Source of the DNA: Planctomycetes bacterium GWF2_50_10
Lineage (GTDB): Bacteria > Planctomycetota > Phycisphaerae > Sedimentisphaerales > GWF2-50-10
Assembly (NCBI GenBank): GCA_001824635.1
Contig: MHYB01000075.1
Span: 1 to 17,472, forward strand
Direction of reading: 5' to 3'
DNA length: 17,472 nucleotides
The position numbers and the translations under genes were made by a program. Numbering within the stretch: position 1 is the first letter of the stretch; each line of letters opens with the position of its first letter. Shown here in pieces: positions 7,185-13,736 of this stretch. The notes under the pieces were generated by a model, which made no database searches, was not told where the DNA came from, and saw nothing but the letters and a program-made list of their open reading frames with translations.

Positions 7185-10100
7185 GCACAGTGAAACCAAG
7201 CTGGACAGTTCAGCAAAAGGCGGCGATTACCCAGACGGGTCGCGAGGTACTTGTTACGGCTTCGGCAGGGACGGGGAAGACGGCGGTGCTTTCGGCTCGG
7301 TGCGCGGAATTATTGGCGCAGTCATCAAATCCGGCGCAGGCGTCGCAATTGCTTGTGCTTACGTTTACCGAGGCGGCGGCTTCAGAAATGAAGGCGCGTA
7401 TCGCTAAAGCTGTGAAGGAAAAATATGCCGCGACCGGCGATGCGAATCTTCGCAAGCAGGTGCTTATGCTCGATGGGGCAGATATAAGCACGATAGATTC
7501 ATTCTGCAAGAAAATCGTGACCGAAAATTTTCACAAGCTGGCGATCGACCCGGCGTTTCGGATTATCGACCCGGATGAGGCGCAGCTTGTGAAATCCGAA
7601 ATACTTGAGCAGGTGCTTAAAGAGGCATGCGAGGATCAATCGCTGTGCAATGCGGTTGCTGATCTGTTTAACTGCAGGCAGATGGATGGGCAGAGCAATT
7701 TCAGCAGGTCTATTATAAGGATACATGATTATCTTGACGGGATATGCTGGCGGGATGACTGGTTTGAAAAAAGTCGGCGGCTGGTGGGTGATGTGCCTTG
7801 CAAAGGGCCGGTCGCGGATGCGCAGAAGGAATTGATAACGGCAAAACTGGGGCAGATCATTGAACAGCTCGAGCACAGCTGTATGCTTGACAATATGCTC
7901 AATCCATCAAAGGCGTGGGCGGCGCAGATAGAAGCGGATTATATACCGGCGATCAAAAATGCGATTTCGGCTATAAAGCGAAAGGATCATGCGGGTTGTG
8001 CGGCTGTCATCAAAGATTTTGAAAAATCGGACTGGGCTAGAAAAAATAAATCACTGGAAAAAGAAATTGCGGACCTGATCAAGGCGCCGGCGGATAAGGG
8101 GCTTAAGGATTTCAGGTCGCTTGGACAATTAGCGTCGCTGAATCCGCGGTATGCGCAATTTATCGCCGGGGCGGAGGGGCGGCATACGCTTACGCTTATT
8201 GAGCTTGTGAGCCGGTTCAGTCGGCTGTATTCGCAGAGGAAGAAGCAGCTTAACTGTCTTGATTTTGCGGACCTGGAGCAAAACGCACTCAAGCTGCTGG
8301 TATCACGGGATACGTCTGAGCCGACGGAGCTTGCTTTGAGACTGCGGGAGCATTACAGGTATTTGCTTATTGATGAGTTCCAGGATATTTCGATGGTGCA
8401 GGAGGCGATAATCAAGAGTTTGGGGCGCGGGGATAATCTGTTTGTTGTGGGTGACGTCAAGCAGAGTATTTATGCGTGGAGACAAGCGCAGCCGGAGATA
8501 TTCATCGCGAGACTCAAGGCCGCATCGCCATTTGAGGGTAGGCAGGCCGGGGCGCCGATCTCCATACCGCTGACCTCAAATTTTCGCTCGCGAGGCGAGA
8601 TACTGCATTTTGTAAATCTTGTATTTGAAAAGATAATGACCGAGAGTTTCGCGGGCACGGATTACGACCAGACCGCACGACTTGAAGGCGGCTGGAAATA
8701 CAAGCCGCTGGCGGAGTCGACCCTGGATGGCACGTCATCGCCGGCTGTTTCGCTGCATCTGCTTGTGGACGATTATACCGATGAGGATAACGACCCGCAT
8801 CACCACGCGATGCCTCAAAACGACGAGATGGACAAGACTTCTGCGCGGCTGCGGCAGGCGGCGCTGGTTGCCAAGCTCATAAAGGACATGGTGACAGGCA
8901 ATAACGGCAGCGGGCGCTTTGAGGTGGTCGATCGCGGCAGCGGTTTATCAAGGCCCGTGGAATACCGCGACATCGTTATCCTTATGCGAAGCCTTTCAAG
9001 GAACGCAAACGAATACGCGCAGGTACTGCGGATGCACTCGATCCCGGTATCCTCGCAAAGCGCGATCGGATATTTTGAGACTACCGAGATCACCGACTGC
9101 ATAACACTGCTTTCGGTGCTCGACAACCCGCAAAAGGATATCGAGCTTGCGGCGCTGCTGCGCGGGCCTTTCTTCCGAGTTGATGATTCGCAGCTGGCAC
9201 ATATTCGCATTCACTCTCGCAGAAGTGAACAGGAGCTGGACTTTTATAATGCCTTTAAGCTTTACTGCGCATCCGGCCCCGACGAGGCGCTTCGTGAAAA
9301 GCTTGGCGACATCAATACGCTAATCGAGTCATGGCGAAGCAGGGCAAGGCAAGGCTCTATATCCGATCTGCTGTGGGATATATTCAAAAGCACTGATTTT
9401 CTGGCGTTTGTTTCCGCACTGCCCAACGGGGCACAGCGACGAGCGAATGTCCTTAAATTCCACCAGCGCGCGATCGAATTTGAAAATTTCGTCAGTTGCG
9501 CCAGGCAGGTTACTTTGGCGCGATTTATTGAGTTTATTCAGAAGCTTTTGGATCAGGGGCAGGATTGGTCGCCTGCGCCGCCGGATATATCGGCTGATAA
9601 TGCCGTGGGCATTATGAGTATTCATAAAAGCAAGGGACTCGAATTTCCGGTCGTAATACTGGCTGAGCTTAATACGAAATTTAACCAGTCCGATATGGCC
9701 GACCAGTGCCTTGTGGATTGCGACCTTGGCATAGGGCTAAAGGTAATCAGCCCGGCAGCGCGAAAGACCATGGCGGGCCTGGCTCACCAGGTGATACGGG
9801 AAAAGAAAAAAGCCCAGGCGCTGGCTGAAGAGATGCGTGTGCTATATGTAGCCATGACTCGCGCCCGCGAGCGGCTGATACTGACAGCATCGGCATCGAA
9901 AGCGGAAATAACCCGCTGCGTTTATAACGGCGCACTTGCGCAAAAAGCGTTGCCGGCGTGGATGCTTTCAAGCTGCGATAAGTCTATCAAATGGCTGCTC
10001 TACAGTTTGGCAGGGCAGAAAAAGCTTTTATCCGCATTTGAAATCGATCTTGATGCGGGCGCGGCCGATAGCGACCTGTTCTCATTGAACGTGCATGGCC

Positions 10101-10906
10101 CGGAAGAACTGCTTGAGCTGTCCCGACAGATAGAACACTTGCGAACCGAATCGCGGAAGGGCCGCGAGATTACGCCTTGTGCGGACATCGCCAAGGCACA
10201 GGAAATGCTGGGCAAATTCAGATCGTCATTGAACTGGCTTTATCCATTCAATGCCGCCGCAAGCATTCAGGCAAAGACAAGCGTTTCCGATTTTCTGCAT
10301 AGAGACAGCACTATTGAGCCTCGCCAATACCAGGAGGTACTTTCAGATGCGCCCCGCACAAGCCCGGCGCTATCGCGGGACAATGATAAGGCTATGCTCA
10401 TCGGCACAGCGACGCATCTGCTCCTGCAGAGGATCGATATCTCCAGCCCGCCAGCGCGCGAGCTTATTGTTTCTACACTTGATGGACTTGTAAGCCACTG
10501 GGCTATTTCAGCTGAAACCGCAAAGGCCGTCAATATAGACGGGCTGCTTGCGTTCTACCAATCACAGCTTGGACAGATGCTCTTTGATAAACAAAATACC
10601 ATATTGCGTGAACTGCCTTTTACGGCGGCCCTTGATGCCTCATGCTTTACTTATGACTCAACAGGTCTTGAAGGTGAAAAGGTTATAGTGCAGGGAATTA
10701 TAGATCTGCTTATCAAAACGCCAAAGGGACTGATAATCGTTGATTTCAAGACGGATAATGTTTCGGCCAAGCAGGCACCCGCCCGCGCACAATCTTACAA
10801 CGACCAGCTCCGCCTTTATGCATCTGCAGCTTCAAAGGCGTTTGATATGCCCGTTATTGCGCGTTGCGTGTATTTTATTGTACCTGGGATGATAGTGGAA
10901 TTTTGA
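7181..10906 (+). CDS. addA: AddA subunit, UvrD-like helicase and nuclease
   Basis: 1241 aa, full length for AddA (RexA), the 3'-5' helicase motor and second nuclease of AddAB. Superfamily 1 motifs occur in order: Q-like WTVQQKAAI (8-16), Walker A TASAGTGKT (K33), Ia LTFTEAAASEM, STIDSFC, Walker B LLIDEFQD (D398, E399), III VGDVKQSIYAWR, IV LTSNFRSR, V IHKSKGLEFPVV (about 812) and VI LYVAMTRARERL (about 886). The C-terminal RecB-like nuclease keeps GTATH (H1079), GIIDLL (D1175), VDFKTD (D1188, K1190) and a QLRLYA helix, so it should cut DNA. It overlaps addB by 4 bp and should be made from the same mRNA. No clear terminator follows. The gene ends cleanly at TGA 10904-10906. Confidence 0.96.
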   Translation: MSTVKPSWTVQQKAAITQTGREVLVTASAGTGKTAVLSARCAELLAQSSNPAQASQLLVLTFTEAAASEMKARIAKAVKEKYAATGDANLRKQVLMLDGADISTIDSFCKKIVTENFHKLAIDPAFRIIDPDEAQLVKSEILEQVLKEACEDQSLCNAVADLFNCRQMDGQSNFSRSIIRIHDYLDGICWRDDWFEKSRRLVGDVPCKGPVADAQKELITAKLGQIIEQLEHSCMLDNMLNPSKAWAAQIEADYIPAIKNAISAIKRKDHAGCAAVIKDFEKSDWARKNKSLEKEIADLIKAPADKGLKDFRSLGQLASLNPRYAQFIAGAEGRHTLTLIELVSRFSRLYSQRKKQLNCLDFADLEQNALKLLVSRDTSEPTELALRLREHYRYLLIDEFQDISMVQEAIIKSLGRGDNLFVVGDVKQSIYAWRQAQPEIFIARLKAASPFEGRQAGAPISIPLTSNFRSRGEILHFVNLVFEKIMTESFAGTDYDQTARLEGGWKYKPLAESTLDGTSSPAVSLHLLVDDYTDEDNDPHHHAMPQNDEMDKTSARLRQAALVAKLIKDMVTGNNGSGRFEVVDRGSGLSRPVEYRDIVILMRSLSRNANEYAQVLRMHSIPVSSQSAIGYFETTEITDCITLLSVLDNPQKDIELAALLRGPFFRVDDSQLAHIRIHSRRSEQELDFYNAFKLYCASGPDEALREKLGDINTLIESWRSRARQGSISDLLWDIFKSTDFLAFVSALPNGAQRRANVLKFHQRAIEFENFVSCARQVTLARFIEFIQKLLDQGQDWSPAPPDISADNAVGIMSIHKSKGLEFPVVILAELNTKFNQSDMADQCLVDCDLGIGLKVISPAARKTMAGLAHQVIREKKKAQALAEEMRVLYVAMTRARERLILTASASKAEITRCVYNGALAQKALPAWMLSSCDKSIKWLLYSLAGQKKLLSAFEIDLDAGAADSDLFSLNVHGPEELLELSRQIEHLRTESRKGREITPCADIAKAQEMLGKFRSSLNWLYPFNAAASIQAKTSVSDFLHRDSTIEPRQYQEVLSDAPRTSPALSRDNDKAMLIGTATHLLLQRIDISSPPARELIVSTLDGLVSHWAISAETAKAVNIDGLLAFYQSQLGQMLFDKQNTILRELPFTAALDASCFTYDSTGLEGEKVIVQGIIDLLIKTPKGLIIVDFKTDNVSAKQAPARAQSYNDQLRLYASAASKAFDMPVIARCVYFIVPGMIVEF

Positions 10907-10913
10907 GGGAAAG

Positions 10914-10941
10914 AAGACAGAAAACAGAATACAGGAGACAG
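10914..10941. repeat. Purine-rich heptamer tandem repeat (4 units)
   Basis: Four 7-nt units follow each other just after the addA stop: AAGACAG, AAAACAG, AATACAG and GAGACAG. All end in ACAG and the strand is almost purely purine. It directly precedes the second copy of the 31-nt repeat. No coding signal is seen. Confidence 0.65.
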
Positions 10942-10948
10942 GAGTTAA

Positions 10949-10979
10949 GAAAGCACTAAGCTCGAAGCACGAAACAAAT
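10949..10979 (+). repeat. 31-nt dispersed repeat, copy 2
   Basis: It matches 2288-2318 at 30 of 31 bases, in the same orientation and again downstream of a + strand gene. Immediately 3' is A-rich sequence without an ORF. The rest of the gap up to 11036 shows no further feature I can support. Confidence 0.75.
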
Positions 10980-11036
10980 TCCAAAAGATCAATGCAGTTC
11001 AAATTAAAAACAAAATAGGATCACGGCCTATCTGCG

Positions 11037-11261
11037 CTAGACCGTGCCACTCTCATGCTTGTTTGTTGTTTTTTCGGCGGGTTCGATCTTGAGATCGCAT
11101 GCAGAGCCGAACATGCCGAAAAGTTCGGTATTTTCGCTATCACAGTAATGTCTGCACTGTGTCGGGTCACTCCTGCAGAACCTGCTGATGTAGCCGTCGC
11201 TTACCATGCCATTTTCGTTGAATTTCACGATCGGGCAATTCTCGAACCATTTGCATTGCAT
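11037..11261 (-). CDS. Small cysteine-rich protein, probable metal-binding
   Basis: 74 aa, no named family that I can assign. The start is ATG 11261. AAGGGG, 7 nt upstream, is formed by the last two sense codons of the sirtuin gene, whose TGA (11268-11266) is 4 nt before this ATG. Translation is therefore probably coupled to the sirtuin. Six cysteines lie at 3, 9, 29, 36, 40 and 55, in the arrangement C-x5-CP...FC-x6-C-x3-C, plus H38. Such short C-x5-CP proteins occur in anaerobic bacteria and are assumed to hold zinc or an Fe-S centre (recalled). The C-terminus is charged and probably disordered. There is no signal peptide or membrane segment, so it should be cytosolic. A longer start (GTG or ATG up to 11300) would lie wholly inside sir2 and has no support. 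Confidence 0.7.
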   Translation of the reverse strand: MQCKWFENCPIVKFNENGMVSDGYISRFCRSDPTQCRHYCDSENTELFGMFGSACDLKIEPAEKTTNKHESGTV

Positions 11262-11265
11262 TGCA

Positions 11266-12042
11266 TCACCCCTTATCAATAACCTGCTGCCAAATATCAT
11301 TTAAAGCCGCAGCCGCCCCGGCAGAAATCTTATAATCCACAAACTGCGATACCTCTGTAGTATCGGGATTGATCTCTATCGTGCGTGCGCCATTCTTTTT
11401 TGCATTAAGCACTGGGCCTGCAATATATGGAAAGATGCTTGTCGTGCCTATCGAAAAAACCATGTCGAAACCAATTTCAAGCTGATGGTTGAGCAGGGTG
11501 CATTTGGGTTCGTCGAGCATTTCACCAAAGAGCACCACATCGGGCCTTATGATCGCGTCGCAACGGGGGCACTGGGGCGGAATTTTAAGCCCGTTATAAT
11601 TTTCGACACGTTTTCGATAATTGCACCTGGTACAGATAAGGCTGCGAACATCGCCGTGTATCTCTATGACATTCCTGGAACCTGCATCTCGATGAAGCCC
11701 GTCTATGTTTTGCGTAAGCACCCAGACTCGCTCGAAATGCTCCTCCATCTGGGCTATAACTTCGTGGGCGCGATTGTATTTCGCGCCTCGGCAGCAAGAT
11801 TCTATCTGGTAGATATATTTCCATGTGAGTTCCGGCCTTTGCGCAAGCATTTTCACTGAAAGAATTGCCTCGATTGAAATGCCGTCTTCTGTGCTGTTGC
11901 CATTATATAACCCGCCGAAGCCGCGGTATGTGGGCAGGCCGGAATCGGCACTGATGCCTGCACCGGTGATAAAAAGGATGCTGCGGGCATTTGTGAGTTC
12001 GTGCGCGATCTTCTGGATCATCTCGCTATCAATCATGACCAT
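11266..12042 (-). CDS. Sirtuin, NAD-dependent protein deacylase
   Basis: 258 aa, standard for bacterial CobB/Sir2 proteins. It removes acyl groups from lysine while consuming NAD to nicotinamide and O-acyl-ADP-ribose. Visible motifs are GAGISADSGLPTYRG (27-41), TQNIDGLH (110-117), IHG with catalytic H129, a C137-x2-C140 and C158-x2-C161 zinc site, RPDVVLFGE, IGTTSIFP and EINPD for the NAD ribose. The helix after PEL reads TWKYIYQIE. The Tyr and Arg that mark desuccinylase-type CobB/SIRT5 (W-x-x-Y-x-x-R) both align to Ile, so it is more likely a deacetylase or long-acyl deacylase (inference). The start ATG 12042 has GGTG upstream. ATG 12036 is an alternative if the transcript is leaderless. 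The gene lies 37 nt after ldhA and 4 nt before the Cys-rich gene. Confidence 0.92.
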   Translation of the reverse strand: MVMIDSEMIQKIAHELTNARSILFITGAGISADSGLPTYRGFGGLYNGNSTEDGISIEAILSVKMLAQRPELTWKYIYQIESCCRGAKYNRAHEVIAQMEEHFERVWVLTQNIDGLHRDAGSRNVIEIHGDVRSLICTRCNYRKRVENYNGLKIPPQCPRCDAIIRPDVVLFGEMLDEPKCTLLNHQLEIGFDMVFSIGTTSIFPYIAGPVLNAKKNGARTIEINPDTTEVSQFVDYKISAGAAAALNDIWQQVIDKG

Positions 12043-12070
12043 ATTATATCACCAGCAATGCACAGGTGAA
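12043..12070 (-). promoter_or_regulatory. Candidate promoter abutting the sirtuin start codon
   Basis: On the minus strand, TTCACC (12070-12065) is followed after 16 bp by a perfect TATAAT (12048-12043) directly before ATG 12042. With usual spacing, transcription would begin near 12036, the A of the in-frame third-codon ATG. This would give a leaderless mRNA. The pattern may be chance in an AT-rich junction. In addition, TCACC and GGTGA in the same stretch could pair over the ribosome site. Confidence 0.3.
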
Positions 12071-12079
12071 CTGAATTTT

Positions 12080-13105
12080 CTAACCTACCGGCATGGGCTG
12101 CTTTCTTATGAGATCCATTGTTACAAGGTTTGCGCAGGTGCCCCGCCTTTCATAGCAGCTTACATTTTCCAGGGTAGTCTCGCTTATATTCCTAAGGGCA
12201 TTGATCGTAAAGAACGCAAGATGGCCCGTTACGATAACATTGGGGAACCACAGCAATCTCGCAAAAACGTCATCCTGTATGACCTGGTTTGAAAGATCCT
12301 CAAAAAACAGGTTCTCTTCCTCCTCATAGACATCCAGGCCCAGATAGCCTAGCTTGCCCGATTTAAGCGATTCGATTACCGCAGAGGTATCAATGAGCGC
12401 CCCTCTGCTGGTATTGATAAGCATTACGCCATCCTTCATCCGCGCCAGCGTATCGGGATTGATCATGTGGTATGTGTTCCTGGTCAACGGGCAGTGAAGG
12501 GTGATAATATCAGAACGGGCAAAGAGGTCGTCCATGCTCTCATACTGCACGCCCATATCCGCCAATTCCTGGTTTATATTCATATCGTGGGCGATCACCT
12601 CGCAGCCAAAGCCGAGCAAAATTTTGGCGACAAGTGCCCCAATTTTGCCGGTACCGACAATGCCAACGGTTTTTGTGAAAACATCGAAACCCAAAAGACC
12701 ATCTAGGGCGAAATTGCCCTCGCGCACTCTTGTAAAGGCCCTGCATACCTTTCGGTTTAATGTCATAATAAGAGCTATGGTGTGTTCGGCTACGCTGTTT
12801 GGGGAATATGCCGGCACGCGGGCGATGGTCATACCCCTGTCTATCGCACGTTCGACATCGACGTTATTGAAACCAGCCGATCGAAGTGCTATTAGTCTTG
12901 TGCCGTTATCCGCCAGTTTATCTAAAACCTGCCCATTAAGCTTATCGTTAACGAAGGGGCAAATTGCCTCAAAACCGGCAGCAAGCCCCACTGTCTCTTC
13001 GGTGAGCCGGGGCTCAAAATATGTTATGGAGTGTTTGTAATGCTTGTTTGCCTCATCCATAAAATATTTAGTGTACTGTTTTGTTGAAAATACCGCTAAT
13101 TTCAT
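12080..13105 (-). CDS. ldhA: D-lactate dehydrogenase (D-2-hydroxyacid dehydrogenase), fermentative LdhA type
   Basis: 341 aa from ATG 13105, with GGAGG 4 nt upstream; an 8-codon longer start lacks such a site. It reduces pyruvate to D-lactate with NADH. The N-terminal MKLAVFSTKQYTKYF matches LdhA. The Rossmann motif is GTGKIG (151-156), and D174 after the next strand fits NAD rather than NADP. The catalytic set is R234 (NTSRGALIDT), E263 (DVYEEEENLFFED) and H295 (TGHLAFFT). The C-terminal stretch DVYE..NLFFED.SN.VIQDDVF is strongly LdhA-like and separates it from glycerate or 3-phosphoglycerate dehydrogenases. One oddity is that the usual TGHQAF is TGHLAF here. The sirtuin gene follows in the same direction after 37 nt. 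Confidence 0.92.
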   Translation of the reverse strand: MKLAVFSTKQYTKYFMDEANKHYKHSITYFEPRLTEETVGLAAGFEAICPFVNDKLNGQVLDKLADNGTRLIALRSAGFNNVDVERAIDRGMTIARVPAYSPNSVAEHTIALIMTLNRKVCRAFTRVREGNFALDGLLGFDVFTKTVGIVGTGKIGALVAKILLGFGCEVIAHDMNINQELADMGVQYESMDDLFARSDIITLHCPLTRNTYHMINPDTLARMKDGVMLINTSRGALIDTSAVIESLKSGKLGYLGLDVYEEEENLFFEDLSNQVIQDDVFARLLWFPNVIVTGHLAFFTINALRNISETTLENVSCYERRGTCANLVTMDLIRKQPMPVG

Positions 13106-13127
13106 ATCACCTCCCTGCAGATACGAC

Positions 13128-13166
13128 AAAACGATGCAGCCATTAAATCAGCAATGACCACATCGT
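13128..13166 (-). terminator. Strand-specific hairpin between DUF378 gene and ldhA
   Basis: Arms 13166-13153 and 13144-13131 pair over 14 positions on the minus-strand RNA (outer 6 bp ACGATG/CATCGT), with three G-U wobbles and an 8-nt loop (13152-13145). Four U follow, overlapping the stem base. On the plus strand the three wobbles become A-C mismatches, so the fold is specific to minus-strand transcripts. The U-tract is short, so it may be a weak terminator, attenuator or mRNA-stabilising stem rather than a full stop. Confidence 0.5.
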
Positions 13167-13191
13167 CTTGCCGAGAAAAAGTTAAACTACT

Positions 13192-13452
13192 TTACCTTGT
13201 GACTGTCCCGGGCGTTTCATAAGTACGGTGATGCAGATGAGTAGCAAGGCTTATTATTGACCATAGGGCAGAAAGCCCAACGATCACATAAACGATCCTG
13301 CTTATCACCGACATTTCACCAAAAAGCGCCTCTACCAAATCGAAATTGAAGAACCCTACCAAGCCCCAGTTTAATCCACCTATGATCAGCAGAACCAGGG
13401 CCGTCCAGTCGACTCCGTTCAGACGCCAATCTGTTATCGTTGCGCGATCCAT
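13192..13452 (-). CDS. DUF378 family small membrane protein (YuzA-like)
   Basis: 86 aa with two transmembrane helices, about residues 16-36 (ALVLLIIGGLNWGLVGFF) and 48-70 (SVISRIVYVIVGLSALWSII). The signature IGGLNWGLVG...FD.V..LFG...SRIVY.IVGLSA is that of DUF378. The biochemical role of this family is unknown. The start ATG 13452 has GGGGGTG about 5 nt upstream. The short C-terminal tail is polar. It is first in a run of four minus-strand genes (DUF378, ldhA, sirtuin, Cys-rich), but the hairpin at 13128-13166 may uncouple it from ldhA. No good promoter could be pinned down in 13453-13530, although a TAAAAT is present upstream. Confidence 0.88.
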   Translation of the reverse strand: MDRATITDWRLNGVDWTALVLLIIGGLNWGLVGFFNFDLVEALFGEMSVISRIVYVIVGLSALWSIISLATHLHHRTYETPGTVTR

Positions 13453-13668
13453 TTTACACCCCCTTTCGGTATTTTATTCAGTTTTAACTTCTCTACTATT
13501 CGTACGACCCAAAAATAGGCCTGTTTTGCTGGGCTCGTTTTTTTAAGAGTTTGAGTAGATTTCCCTTTGCGTTCTAATGTTTTTGGAGGGGCCTAAAGAG
13601 GTAATTATAAAGTATTAGCTCCTTTACGCCGGGAGGCATATTCTGGGAGTGTTCTTTCGCCTTTGCCA

Positions 13669-13697
13669 TTGACATCGCATCGGCCCTGCCTTAGACT
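13669..13697 (+). promoter_or_regulatory. Candidate promoter of phosphomannomutase gene
   Basis: A perfect TTGACA (13669-13674) is followed after 17 bp by TAGACT (13692-13697, four of six). The leader would be about 33 nt to ATG 13737. A TATAAT at 13713-13718 also exists but lacks a partner at the right distance and would leave almost no leader. The rest of the 13453-13736 gap shows nothing I can name. Confidence 0.45.
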
Positions 13698-13736
13698 TTG
13701 CTTAAATGATACTATAATGGATTGGCGGAGATTAAA

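Noticed and set aside
11825..12292. 155-codon plus-strand frame across the sirtuin/ldhA junction
   Set aside because: It overlaps two well-supported genes in antisense and shows no motif or ribosome site.
12501..13040. 179-codon plus-strand frame inside ldhA
   Set aside because: Antisense to a gene with all catalytic motifs; the translation resembles no protein.
13509..13550. Possible hairpin plus T-run (AGGCC...GGGCT, then TTTTTTT)
   Set aside because: Only a few mismatched pairs and no gene ending upstream on that strand.
13713..13718. TATAAT as the -10 of manB
   Set aside because: No -35 at a suitable distance, and the leader would be too short to hold the ribosome site comfortably.
13722..13736. 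TTG 13722 as the manB start
   Set aside because: The ribosome site GGCGGAG would lie inside the coding region; ATG 13737 is well placed and matches family starts.
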